Below, in pieces: positions 37,501 through 52,500 of a DNA stretch of 60,000 bases. The DNA is from Owenia fusiformis. Taxonomy: Eukaryota > Annelida > Polychaeta > Sabellida > Oweniidae. The stretch spans positions 2,801,341 to 2,861,340 of the forward strand of contig CAIIXF020000008.1 of assembly GCA_903813345.2 (NCBI GenBank), given 5' to 3'. Numbering within the stretch: position 1 is the stretch's first letter; each line of letters begins with the position of its first letter. The notes under the pieces are model-generated. The model was not told the origin of the DNA. It ran no database searches and saw only the letters and a list, made by a program, of their open reading frames with translations. The position numbers and the translations under genes were made by a program.

Positions 37501-40500
37501 TCAAATTAGGTCACAAACAATGTTATCTAAATTTTTCCAAAGTTCAAGACTACAAATAAATTCTTGTCATCAAAATTGCAGGAAAACCGCTAACCTTGTC
37601 AACTTGAAATGTTTACAGATGCAAGAGCAGACTAGTGCCAAGGTCTGATTAGGTTTTGGCCATGCTGGGTAAATTGCATGGTGGCCAGATTGCTCTTCAA
37701 AGTGCGATATTTATCACTGTGTGTCTTGTTTCTGAAAACAGAATATAAATATACAATTTATCTTTTAATAATTCTGTATTGCAGAGATTTCAACCTAGAC
37801 CCTAACAAAGCACTTTGTTTGTTTTTGGACAATTTATTACATCATCCAACAGGGGACACTTACAGCCACAAACAGGTAGATATTGATTATGATTATGTGA
37901 AATGTAAAACTGCAACATAATGTAATGTTAGAGTTGTAATGTAGACTTCATAAAATGAGATATTATAGTTAACATATTAGATCTAATTGAAACAATAGTA
38001 GTTGTAGTATAGCATATGCTAGAAAATTAGGGAGTTCAAAAAGAGAAATTGTGTTGACTTAACATTGAGCATTCAGTATTGCCATCTATTTTCAACTCCT
38101 TATATCATTTTGATCTAAAGTAGGTTTTACAACCATCTTGCAAATGCAGGGTGGTATTCCCCTTTGGGGCATCTATATTGCTCTGCCATGGAGTCTTCCA
38201 AAATATGAGTGGGTAAAGCATTTTTCATATTTCCTGCTTTCATACTCCATATTTATGTTGGACCCATATTTTTGTAATCCTTATTTTTGCCCCTTATAAT
38301 ATTTACTTTCCCCTTTCATATTCTATATTATATCGCACCCCCATCTCCATGGCTATATCTGGAGTTCTTTAGTAGAAGGGTAGGTAGAGTCAATATGAAT
38401 CTTTTACATTCTTTGTGACTAAATAATTTTTAAATTTCAGATGCTTGACAAAGTTGAGATAGTGATCAAAGAAATAAGTGATAAAGAAGACCTACTTCTT
38501 CGCCTAAAGGATATATACATGAAGGTACAGCTTTATAACTTTAGTTTAAGGTGGACCATGTAGGACATATTTTGGGCCAGTTTTCATAATATGAGCTACA
38601 TGGAACAGGCCTACCTTAAAGGAATATTCCTTGTCAGACCCTTTCTCTCTTGATATAGTAGCTATAATCATATATAGTTTCCATATTTAGCAAAACATGG
38701 GAAAATGTTTTAATATGGTCAATATTGATCATTTAAAAATCTAGTGCTTGTTTCCAGTGAGCTGCCATCTTTTAAGATTTCTTGCAGGAAGTGATGTCAT
38801 CAACTCTCAACTTCTATAACCTTGCCCATAACAGTATAGGAAAGTAGCACAAAATCACTTCTAGACAAGTGATCATTACTTTCTGTGCAAAAAATATTTT
38901 CAGGGCTTGTCAACTTAAAATAAAAGAAGAGATTTTCAGAAGGATTAAATAAGATACAAAGTTGAAAAAGAATATTTAGCTGGTTTTGTAATTCTTAATA
39001 GCTCCTCACCTAATGCTATATGCAAAGTTGAGAGTCGATGACATCACTTCCTGTGTGAAATTTTAAAAGATGGCAGCTTACTGGAATTGAGCATCACATT
39101 TCTAAGTGATCAAATTTGACCATATCAAAACATTTTTGCGTGTTTTGCTAAACATGGCAAGCATATATATGGTTATAGCTACCATATGAGGAGACAGATG
39201 GTTTGGCAAGGAATATTCCTTTAAGTGTTGCTGTGATTTTGTTTGTTTTTAACATAAAGGGAAAGAAACTGATTTTTGTGAGATAAAGATTAAAGATTAT
39301 TAATAAAATATTATAGACTGGTAATAGCTGTAAAATGGAATAAAAAATATTTCATGAAATAGGCATGATCACAAGGTAGGGACTATCTTTAATTTTAAAG
39401 TAAAACCTGTCTATTCCAAACATCACTGGGACTGACTGAAAGTGTATTGCTTCACAGGTGTTCTCATGTTTTTCAACATGGAAGTCTATGTCAAATTAAA
39501 TAAAAAATAGGACTGAAAATGTATTCACATTGAACAGATACGTGTTCAGATATATAAGTTTTACTGTACATATAAAATGTGCTGTTTGTTTTTGTGGTTC
39601 CAGATAGATGCTTATAACTATGAATCTCTGGGATTTGTTTTGGAACAAATTAATAAATTATCAACCAGCGCTGATATACAAAAGGTAAAAATTGAATCAA
39701 AGTAGTTTTTTTTATTTTGGTTCAACTTCATATATTAATTATACATACAAATATCTTAGTATTTTAAATCAAGCAATATTTACCCGCAGGTTAATCAAGG
39801 AATCTTCGAATCCACATTGGGAGCATGTGCACACAAGCCTCTATATTTTCACATTTAATAAAAAGCTTTAATGGATTTAAGATACATATGTATATAAGAA
39901 TAGAACAATTTATCAAACACTCACTGCTCACTTTGGCTACAATTGACTCTATATATTCGTTATTGGTTAACTTTTTTGTTTCAATGTTTACCTAGTATTG
40001 TTCTTTTAATTCCAGAGCTTGAAACTTTTAGAATATCTAAATGACTATGTGCGACAAGCTCCACCTTCTGAATATGAGAAATCATTTCAACCAATCAGTG
40101 AGGATGATGTCCTTATGTACGGCAATAACAACCTCCCTCCCCAGGCAGAGACTCGACTCCCATTTCATCTATTTATGAAGGCCCCTTGGAAGATTATCAG
40201 TAAGTTTTGAACTTCAATTTTTCACATTTGTCTATTTTCGTTTTCTCTAGGTTTTTTTTTATACCAAAATTGCTAAGTATTTTGTAACTGTTTCTATGTT
40301 AAGATAATAATAATACAATTTGCGTGTTGTTATCATTTGTTTTGCCTGTTGTCATAAATTAAATTCAAATAAAACTCCTGATCATTCAATAAACTATATA
40401 AACATTTGTACAGGTACATGTATGTGAGTGTCAGAGACATAATGTCATTCATTTGCTTCACCTACTTTTAGAACATGACTTTGCGTCAAAATCATTTGCT

Positions 40501-43500
40501 TCACCTACTTTTAGAACATGACTTTGCGTCAAAATCATTTGCTTCACCTACTTTTAGAACATGACTGCGTCAAAATCATTTGCTTCACCTACTTTTAGAA
40601 CATGACTTTGCGTCATGATCCTATAACTTATTCTAGTAAATTGTAAAATAATCATTAAAAACAATGTACATGTATGCATTAAAGTTAGAATTTATTTGTG
40701 AAAATAGTCATTACTTAGAATTTTGTGGCAATCTACCACAATTTTACCCTCGAGTCATCTCTATACTTTACTGCACTTTTAATCACACTGTGAATGTTCA
40801 AGTAATGGCCTATTTTCTTCATTATCCTCATCACAAATGCCTCTGTCCTGTTCTGAGAATAAATGTATGAGGTATTCATTCCTACGATGTTCATCTGTTA
40901 GTTCAGCATGTCCTGGTTGTCCCATTACATCCTGTAGTTTATGCCAGAACAGTTTTTGTCTGTCTTCCTCCTCACTCCACTCAACATAGAGACGACTGTC
41001 CAAAAGTGCTTGTAGTCTTGGTTTAATCAGGTTACCAGGTATCATATTTAAAGGCTCTTTTAGTATCAGAATAATACAGTTTGACCCCCGAGTTGCTAGA
41101 ACCCCATTGGCCATTTCCATTTCAAATGTACACCATCCACTTTGTAGAAAGTTTTGAGAGATTATTAGGATGACTTTCCTGCTTTGATTCATGGCAACTG
41201 TGACCAAGTCTTCCAATACATGCCCCATCAGGAAATTGCGCTCATCGAAACACAATTTGTAGTCCAACTTATTTTCCAAATGATTTATCAAAGTGTTATG
41301 TACGAATCCTTTATCTAAGCTACTATAGCTCAAAAATCCATCGAAATAGTACTCCGCATCTGGGACATTTCTTCCGCGAAATTGTGCACGAGCTAGCAAC
41401 GCAAGGTATTGTATTCTAAAGCGCCACCTATAAATTAACAACACAATCATCATTGTTACACCAATAGTTCCTGCAGTTACTGTTGCAGTCAAAATAATAA
41501 CTTTTGCGCATTGAAATCTGAGAGCCCCAACTTTGAGATCCATTATACGTACAAGTTGACCATCTTCATTCATACATTTTAAATCCATTGGATGTTGTAT
41601 CCTCGTCTTATGGGACTGTAACCAATTCACAAACTCTATATTATCACACCCGCATGACAATGGATTTCCTTTTAGGTCTATTGTCAAATTATTGTTCAAT
41701 TCTTCTATTTCATCAGTGAACTGTTCCTCAAGTTTTCCTAGTGAGTTGTAAGATAGATTCAGAAAATTGAAATATTTATGATTTCCAAGCTTTAGATTAA
41801 TATGTGTTAATTTATTATGAGATAGATCCACATATTTGAGTCTTAACGCATCTTGGAATATACTCGAAGGGATGTAGTTCAGTTCATTGTTAGAAATATC
41901 CACAAGTTCTAGTTTGCTGCATTTATTGAATAGCCTTGGAGAGGGACTGATATCACTACCATCCATTTGAACCTTGTTACCTCTCAATTTCAGAATTTTT
42001 ATGGATTCGAAAGTACCTTTTGAACATGTGAGTAAAGATGGCGCCAGTTTGCAGTTATTATTATTAAAATTCAACTCCTCTATGTTTACGAGTCCTTTGA
42101 TTTCTCCAGTGATTTCTACGAATTTGCTTGGTCCAGATAGATCTAATTTTCTTAAATTGCTTCCATTATAAAAAGTACATCCACCATCAAGGTATTGCAT
42201 TACTGGATCGACTTCATATACTGGTATCCTGTTCAAATCAAATATCATATTTCCTAATTCTAGGACTTCTAAGTCTGCAAAATTTGACATGTCTATTTCA
42301 AGATCAATCTCAAATTGGAAGAATGAGCTAGGGTCTTTCGTTGGTGTTAAAGTATTCACCTTTAATGTCTTCAGCTTACTTGGCCTTAACATATCCCATT
42401 CATCAGGCCTTATTAGAACCCGTGGTGATCGAAAATAGTTTTCAGTAGTAGACAAATCAAAAACTATAATGTCAAGTTCACTTAATCCAATTAATAAGTC
42501 AATGAGGTAGATTTTTTTCTCAAGAAGGTTGGATGTCTGGGTGTAAAAGACATCCAAATAATTATTGCCCAGGTATATTTCTTTAAGAGGAGTATGTCTC
42601 AATCGGAAAAGGAATGAAATGTTTAAGGATAAAGGTGAATAAGAACTTTCTGTTTTGCTAAAATCAATCATTTCAATTGTAGAGTTTTTGAGACTTTTTA
42701 ATGCGAGAATAAGGGCTCTAATTGGTGGAGTTTTAACATTCGCAATTGAAGTTTGTGTAGATAATCTTGATATGTTCAATTTTCTGATATCATGAAATTG
42801 TTCAAATATATCAAATTGCCCTGATGTTGAGACATTGATTAAACAGGGTTCGTACACACCTGGAAATGTCAGTGAAATTGATCTATTTTTCCAGGTGCTG
42901 GAAATGTCAGGGATTTTTAAAATTGGGTAAAAAAGGGCCAAAAATGTCAGGGAATTTTGAAACAGTAGATGTGTCAGGGAAATGTCAGGGAATTTTGTAT
43001 CATTGTTGAAAAAATAATGTTCCAGCAAAATACATTTTAGGGCTATGACAGGATATCAGTGAAACCCAAAATCATTTAGTTGTTTCCACAAATTGCAAAT
43101 CTTTTCATTAGGGTTGATTGAATGACATTAGATCTGGTATTTTCTTTTTGTAAGAACAGTATGAACATTATACTGAAACTGAACAATAAAGATAATGTAT
43201 AGATGATTTAACACAATTATGCTTTTCCATGTAGTAAGCTTAGTCTTAGGCCATTCAAAGTTAAATTACTGGTATATGTTTCATGGTTTGTTGAGGGGTT
43301 AATCTGAGGGGGGGGGGGGGTGGTAGGTGAAAAACAAAAAAATTCTGGGAGCTCTCTACAGTGTAAAATTGTATTTATATTAAGAAGCTGTCTCTTCGAC
43401 AGTCCGGTTGTATGTCAGTCTTTTCAACTTTAAGGGACTTTGCCAATTTTGAAAATCTTAGCACATGGAAGTAGGCAACCAAAATGTGTGTGGGGTACTA

Positions 43501-46500
43501 TTAACAGTTTTTGAATTTGGTCCAAATTTTTCTTCGTGTAAAGATGGACCCAGCATTTTACTTTGGGTCAAATTTTGTATTATGTAGCCTTAGGGACAAA
43601 GGACCTGCTCAAGAAGAAATATTCAAGATGGTCTCTGAATTCAAAATTGCCACCATTTTTATGAATTTTTTGATAATTTAAAGAAATTGATTCCTGATAA
43701 CACAAATACCGATTATTTGATTTGGTATCATAGGCCTGAGCCTTATCGTGATGCTACTTGAGAAGGAATTTCTAATATGGTGTCAATTGTTTGGGTGTAA
43801 TTTTCCCAAAAGGGAGAAGACAATAGTAATGCCAGGTTATTGCTATTATATAATGCTCACAATGATAGTATTCAATAATAAAAATCTGTTTCATTAGGTG
43901 GGAATTGCCCCTCAAGTGAGTTGCTATTTTTTCTATTAGGATTGAGATCAAAATTTTAAAGTTTCAGTTGTCATTTGGATTCATTACAAAACATTAACAA
44001 ATTATAGTTTGAAATGCTTAGAATGCAACATATACAATGTCAATTTTAAAAAATTTCCGGGGGTGAACCTCCGTACCCGCCCCCCCTGCCCCCTTTGGGT
44101 TACTTTTGCTCGCAGTGATGCAAACTCAAAACATTACACCCTCTGGACACTTGCTGGCTTCGCCCCTATACATGTTTTTTTTTACCTTTGGCCTTATGCA
44201 ATGTAAAATATGTAATATTGAAAACATAATGTATCAGGAATAAATATGTGAATCAGATGGCCTGTACAAGTAAAGTTAAGTCATGAGAAATGGTACTGAA
44301 GGAGAAACCCAAAATGTTTCATAATAAGTCGTTTTGTCTTGAATAACAGTTGTTTGAGATTTTTAAGAGGCCGTTCGAGGAAAATTAGATCTGGAAACTT
44401 CATTTTTTGCCTGGAAATGTCAGGGAATTGTCAGGGAAATTCATTTTGAAAAAGGTGTACGAACCCTGTTAAAATTGGGTTCATACTAAGATTGATGTCT
44501 TGTAGTAGGGGCAACCCGATAAAACAACACAACACATGACACTTTGTTTTTTTTATGAGTTGTCAGGGTGATCTCAGTAATTTTTCATATGGGAATTCAA
44601 CACAACAAAATACAATGCAATACAATTCAATGCAATACAATACTATGATGCAATACAATACAATACAATGCAATGCAATGCACTCAATATAATACAACAA
44701 AATGATACAACATCATTTTATATTAACACTTCTATCTTTATTAAAAAATAATAATTGTGTTTTCATTTCTCTATTTCAGCTCCTGAACTGAATGCTGGAA
44801 CTGTTGATGCCTTTGTTTCCATAGCAACTCTGCTTCAACTGCAGCTTGACACAGTATACATCACTACAATTCAAAATACAATAGACTCTCATATCACATC
44901 AGTCAAACAGCAGGACAACTCAGGCAGTGCAGTTATAGAGAAGGCCAACTGTAATTGGAATGTGAAAAATGATATCAATGTTAAAATGTTCGCAACTTTG
45001 AAGAGACTGATTCTTTGTATTGATAGCTGTGTTAATGCCCTCGGTGTGGCACAATATGTTGTTAAAGCCCTCCCTATGGGGCCTGAAAAGGTGTGGGCTT
45101 TATATCTGGCAGCCCACCTAGCTGAGAAATGGCTACAGTCAGAGAAACCAGGGGTATGCTTTTCTACAATACAGTCACTTATTGATAAAGCTGTTCTTGT
45201 ATGGATGTCTTTATTACAGTTTTAATGCTCATTTTCAAAGACTTATTTCTATCTTGTTTACAAACATTGTTGCCTGCAATCTATGACATCATAAATCTAG
45301 CCAATACACCAAAGTTTCCTTTTTAACCAAAAGAGGTCAGCATTAGTAATTGAAAGGTATATTTGTAAGAACACCACATACATTTAGCTAGCTTGTTCAC
45401 ATCATTAAGTTAATTATGGACTTTAATTTAAGCTTACAGATGCGCTTTATTCTTCTCATAGTTCACTATTTGTCACCTGGTTTTACATTTTGTAAATTTA
45501 TATTTTTAGACACCACAATATGAACAAGCCAAGATTTCAACAAAGAAATTCACAGATTTGCATCGGAGAATGGCCACTGAAGAAATCCTTTACAAGAATT
45601 CACTTGGAGAGAAAGAGTTCCTAGCTCTCACTGGATCTCCCGCCAAGTTAATCTTCCAGCTTTACAGTCATGACAGCATTCTTAGAAGATCAAATGCAGG
45701 AAATCTGGACAAGTTTCCAGGTCAAAAATAAATTTTTTTATAATTTGTAAAAATAGTTCAAGAAATACTTTTAGAATTTGGAGTATGAGTCTATGTTGTT
45801 TATCCAAATCTCCACTTCAATGCTTATGTAATATACTCATTTTTGACAAGACCATACTTATGAATCTTAGTGGGGATTGTATGTTTGTATGTATCTATGT
45901 AACAATTTTTGCTTAGATACAGAAAATGTTTCATTTTTCAAAAGATGGCGTGTGACTGAATCTTGGTGGTTATTGCATGTAAAGTGTTTATGTACCAATT
46001 TTTGTTTAGATACAGAAAACATTTCTTTTTTCAAAAGATGGCCTATGACTACTCATAGTATGCCAATAAATAGAATGGGAATATTTTTCCTTGTAGACCA
46101 CTGCATTCTCTTCTGTGCTCATGAATGAACTCCCAAATTCAAATACCAAGTTCCATTCTGAACAGTCCCAAATATTCTATGATGCGCTACACCATTAGCC
46201 TGCATATTTACTCATGTAATTTTTATAATCTGTTCTTCAGATATCCACAAAGTGGCTGAAGATATCAGTGTGCTCCACAAGGTCAACTTACAAAAGGTTC
46301 ACCTAAACCTACTTGAGAAATGGCTGCATGCTTCCAAAGACTTGAAACAACAGGAGGATGCTGATGCTGTAAGTGAACTACATGTAGCTGTTAGGCATTA
46401 TTCTATTAGTGTACATATATGCAGATTAATGGCAGACCCATCAGGCCCGTAGGTTCGCTGGGTTCAGGCGAACTCCCCGCCCCTGGCCAAAAATTCTTTC

Positions 46501-49500
46501 AAAATCAAGCAGTTTTTCACCATTTTGAGCACTTCTCAAGTGATTTTAGCCATATTTGGGCCAAAATTGTCAAATGTGAACCCCCGTGGAAATTTTTGAA
46601 AACTGAACCCCCCTTGGCAAATCCTGGCTATGGGCCTGCCCATTACCAGCTTTTGTCAGGGGGCTCTTTCCAGGGGGTTCACATTTGACCATTGTGGTCC
46701 AAAATCACTTTGAAGTCCTCAAAGTGGTGAAAAACTGCATGATTTTGCAAGAATATTTTGGGAGAGGAGGGTAGAGGGTCTGCCTGCACCCTAACCCCCC
46801 CATCTCTCTTTGGCTTTTGGTCTGAATAGTGTAACCATAAATTAATTTAGATTGTAACCCTTTCCATCTGAACTAGTCAAAATTAGGAAATTCTGCTCAG
46901 TGTGTAGAATTGATTTTTTTCACCATATTCTGTTGCTCAGATATTTTCCTAATTTAGTTATAATTAACATACAAGTTCAATGAACCCCAGTTAGTGAAAG
47001 AAGTCATTTTGAATGTCATCATTTGAATTAGAATTAGTTAAAATGAAACAAAACATGTCACCAATTAGAGACGAGAACAAAGTGTTGATTCAAATAATCA
47101 ACCATGAATTTGACTAACGGATTGAAACAAGTGACATTTACGAATCCAAATAACTGCAAATATCACTGCTCTTTCTGGTCTCAAGTGACAGGACCTCAGA
47201 GATATTGATTGAGAAGACAAACAACACTGACAAGAAAAAAGAAGTATTTCAGAAATCTCAACTCACAGAGTTTGCATTACAATTTTTGAAAAATCGTTGG
47301 ATCCACAGTGTTTACTACTTTATTTCTTGAAATCACCCCAAAGCATTAGATAAAGAGGGGCTCTGGTAAATCAAAATGATGAAGAGTTAATGATCAGATT
47401 ACAGCACTTAAACCTATGATGTGCATTTTCACTTCCAATTGTAAGCAAATGTCATACAGACCAGGCCTGGCCATCCCCCACCCAATTCTCCTAAAATAGT
47501 GGACCTACATGTACCTTGAAGGAAAATCTGTTCCTCCCCACTTAAACTAGGCAATTTATATATAACAAACTGGCATTATTGGGCATTGTTTTTTTTAATT
47601 TGGGCATTATTTCAAAATTTGGAGCCCCCATACTCCCCCCCCCACCAAAATCTGGCTATGGGCATGTAGATGATGATGATGTAGTTCCAGTTTGTTGTTT
47701 TTTTGCCAACCAGACATCATTCCGAAAACCTACACATCCATGTTTAGTTTCTATTTGCTAATAGTGAAGGATCATTGATTCAGAACAATCTATTAGAACC
47801 CACTGGGGAGGTTTGTCATATTATGCATTCCGCTGTATTCGCAGATCAGTGCTGGAATTAACATGGTAAACTTTAATGAAGGATGTCAGTCCCTGGATTT
47901 CAAAATGTTTAGTCCTGGAACTAATTCCCATTCACACCATTTAATTGTATGATTAAGATAAGTAGGAAATGTGTTTTCATTGGACACTTTCATTTTTAGT
48001 CATCTGGGATATGGTTGTTTGGTCACAAAATAGTTTAAAAACCATTAGCCCAGTGCCAGTAAAACGTTTTAGTGTTTTCCCTTTGGCTCTTGCAAATACA
48101 TATTTGTATTCAGCATTATTACATTAGTGACAAAGAGATGGTACCCAAAAGCCAAGAGGCTTATTGTAGCTACTATCCTTTGTAAATGAAGCTTGAAAAG
48201 GACACAAAGAGGGCTGAATATGATGAAAGTATTTCATTCTATTAAGGTTAATACCTGGGCATCCCAGGATAGTGGAATATCATATTGCCAAATTACTCCT
48301 CTTTGCAATGGAATATCATTCATTCACAGGGAGTCATGGCTGGCCGAAACATCATTAATTTTGCAAAGTGGGGCAAAATTCAGCTCTGACTCAAGTTTCA
48401 AACATTGCAAAAGTCAGTACAAGGGGCATAGGGGCTATTGGAAGAAGGTGTGACAGGTGTGGCATAGACATTAAAGTGTTCATACTCATACTCTTGCAAG
48501 AATACATCCTATACCCCTCCAAATTGCCACCACTTCCTTGCACATAAATATGCGCTCATCTGTCCACGTCATCTGTGGGTTAAAGCAGAGAAAAACAGCC
48601 CACGGGCAATTCTTTCTTGAGGTTTTGCAATATCTGGTGAAGGAATTGTGAGCACAGATGCTCCTGAGATGCTTCAAAAGAAAAACTCACAACAATTCAA
48701 GTCGGGGGGACTTCCATTGGCACTAAGCCCTTGCACTGTTTTTTGCAATATGTAAAACTTGATCCAGAGCAGATTTTGACCCACTGTGCAAATGGAAGGA
48801 TTTCTCACCCAACCATTACCACATGTGAATGAATGACATATCATTGCAAAGAGGAGAAACGTGGCTTTATGATACATTAAATGAAATTGATGTAGTCATT
48901 ACTAGTTTTGTGATTTTTATTACGAGATAACTACTTGTTGCGTTTTTTTTATACGCCCTGTAGATATGTTATATCGCAAAATCATAGGATATTCCTTTAA
49001 TATGTTCTCTCAAGAAATTAATTATGTTATAAATCTCCAATCATTCTCATCATTCTGAACAAATTCCTTTTTCCAGACAATGACATTCAATGTGAATTTT
49101 GATGTAGAAGAGGCTGTTGCTGAAAATACTGGGGAAATGTCTGAAGATGAAAAGAATTTACGAAGGTAAGACCAACTCAAAAGTTCAGTACAGCTTGTTT
49201 TTATGTCACAACCACAATTGCTATCATCCCCAACTTTTTTGTAGATGGAGTTTTGTGGGGGCAGTCGGTGTTTGGATTTCAGCGTATATAACAAATGGCA
49301 GGTGGTGAAATTTTGCATGTTAATGCTTTGTTATTATTTTTTCTAGCTTGAGTATAAATATAAGCAAACCTTTCTATTATGCTCTATTTTAAATAGGATT
49401 TCGCAGAAACATGGACCGCACTTAAAAAGTCATAAATATACAGATTTATTATTCAAAGATACATTACTGTTCAAAATATCACTAAAAAACAAAAAGACAT

Positions 49501-52500
49501 TCTTTATACTGGTAACTCTCATCCGTCCTTTCAAAGTTGACAAGTGAGAACATTCATGTACTTGTATATAAAAACATATTTTCCTAGGTGCTACCTATAA
49601 AACTGAGTATTTGACTCTTGAGTTCTTGCATATTAAGCTATTGAGTTATTGTTTCAGGGTTACCTATGTCCTAAAGTATGGTAAAGTGCAGGATAATGTC
49701 CTTTTTCTACTCAACTTTACCTTTAAAGTAAGTATAATTTAGTTAAGATTTAAGACATAAATGTGTTTTTACCATTTTTGTGTTTTTACCATTCTTCTTT
49801 ACATTCTGTGTTATTCTTTTTCTCGAGTCTTTTTATCGTACCTAATAAAGGTATGATATTGTAGTCAGCTTGGCGGGTGGGCGGGCGGGCGGCGTCTCAC
49901 TTTTCAGCTTGTCTACAGGTTTCCAGCCAAACCATTTGACAGATTCATCTGAAATTTTCAGGAATGTTTCTACGTATCAAAGTAAAGAACTGATTAGTTT
50001 TTGGGCATTCTGGGTAAATTTTAAGGTGGCCATTTTGGATTTTCCGTCCTAAAATCTTCACTTTCAAGAATTGTCTACAGGTTTCCAGCCAAACCATTTG
50101 ACGGATTCATCTGAAATTTTCAGGGATGTTTTTACGTATCAAAGTTAAGAACTGATTAGTTTTTTTGGCATTCTGAGTAAAATTTAAGGTGGCCATTTTG
50201 GATTTTCCGTCCTAAAATCTTCACTTTCAAGACTTGTCTACAGGTTTCCAGCCAAACCATTTGAAGGATTCATTTGAAATTTACAGGGATGTTTCTACAT
50301 ATCAAAGTTAAGAACTGATTAGTTTTTGGGCATTCTGGGTAAATTTTAAGGTGGCCATTTTGGATTTTCCGTCCTAAAATCTTCACTTTCAAGACTTGTC
50401 TACAGGTTTCCAGCCAAACCATTTGATGGATTCATCTGAAATTTTCAGGGATGTTTCCACGTATCAAAGTTAAGAACTGATTAGTCTTTGGGCATTCTGG
50501 GTAAATTTTAAGGTGGCCATTTTGTATTTTCCGTCCTAAATTCTTCACTGTCACACTGCTGTGTTTTAGGTACGATATTGTTCACGTCTGTGCCTTGTTT
50601 ATAAGTTTTATCTAGTGTATTTTCTGGGTTACATCTGGTACCAAGAGCTTAGCTAAAATGAGTTGTTATTGACTTTTACAGAAAAATATTTACTTATAAT
50701 ACACAGTTTTTCTATTACAATGGAAGAATTAAAGTTAACTGAACAGGATATTATCCTCCTTTGCCTTCCTTGTTATGATTCCATATCCTGGCCATTCCAC
50801 TATTGTATTTTAGATTAGTGAGTATATTTGAAGAGACATCATATTAATCATAGGTGGCAATGACAGCTGTAGTTTAGAATTCATTTTGAAACCCTTTTTT
50901 ATCAAATAAATATTTTATTGGATCTAGTACTATTATGACTCGTATATATATTCTCCAAAGCTTGAACTTCACCAATTTCATCAAGTTCCATTTTCCAAGT
51001 TGTTTAAGAATTGTAGTACATTTATGCAATATTGAATTCCAGGAAAATAGCAGTAGGACCACAAACATGTGTCGAGTGAGAGCTTTACGCTGTTTGTTTA
51101 ACATTGCTGACCTTGAGACTATAGAGCAGATATATAAAAACCCAATTGACAAAATCAAGTGAGTATAATCACCATCCAAGAATTAATAAATTGGGTAATT
51201 ATGCTTGTCAAAATGAAATTACAGATCATACTAATTGCTCCTGTAAATGATGAAATTTATATCAGTGGAATCATAGTATGACATTTATATTCACTGGACT
51301 CTTATTTCCACAGAACATCAGTATCAACTGTCCATCCTAAATATTAGTGATTCACATAGCCAGATTTCTCATTACACTTTCCCTTGCTAAAATGTTGTAA
51401 TGTTTATTTTTGTGTTTTTAGGAATGAAATGAAATGTCTGTTATACCTTGTGGAGCTTGAGAAATTACGCCTGAACCACACGAAAGCATCATTTGCCAAA
51501 TGCAACAAGGAGGGACTTGTTAGAGGTAAAGTGAATGATACAGTACAGTACAGTACAGTACAGTACTACAGTACAGTTCATTGTTCATAAAACTTCACTG
51601 TTACAACTACTTTAATTTAAGAATATGTAGATTGAACTCAAATTGTAGTACTTTGGTATTAGGCTATTTTTGTCACCACCAAGCCCCCAACATTTTTTGT
51701 GATTGGCATTACAGTAGGTGCATGCAGATTTTTCCTTTATTGTAGAATTGAAAACAATGAGTTGTATTGTTTTAATGTGAATTTTGTATGTAGGAATCTG
51801 GAGGAACCATAGCCATGAGAGAAGTGCTGTCAGACTGGTGTCAGATCTGTGCTTAGACTACAAAATATATGATGTTCATTTGTGGAATGGAGTTCTTCAA
51901 CAGCTATTGGCCTTCAACATGGTTGGTGCCTGTATTCTACTACCATACAACATTATATTCCATATATATTTAAATAATATAACTAATATATTTAGGTTGA
52001 GTTAGTATTACAGTGTGTAAGTGGAGTATTATCTCTTTGATATGATTTAAGATTTAAAATTACCAGGCAGTAGTAATTCACCAAAAATGTAATTACAAAA
52101 ACGTTTATACATGTACATTTGTTTCAATCTAGATGCAGTACTTAGAGCATGTATTGGTTTGCCTGTCTGGTATACCAGAGTTGTGGCAGGTGCCCTGTAT
52201 AGAGAAGATGTGGAAGACTGTTCTCTTACAGCACTCTGAACCCACTGCCCTTCTACAGAGGTGAGTTGATTTGTTAGTCTAATAACTATGAACTGAGGTT
52301 CTCACTTTATGGGAAGGGGAAGGTCTGTATAGACATGGTAGAGTATTTAGTGATGAGCAAAATCAACACATAGAATTGGCATAAATGATGTAGCATAAGA
52401 TATTGAATTAGTTTTGCATTTAGCCCCTGTACCCCCCTTATCTACTTGGGTAGAGAAAAATTGGGGTTCTACAAGTCCGATTGAAGTAGCTATAGGCCTA

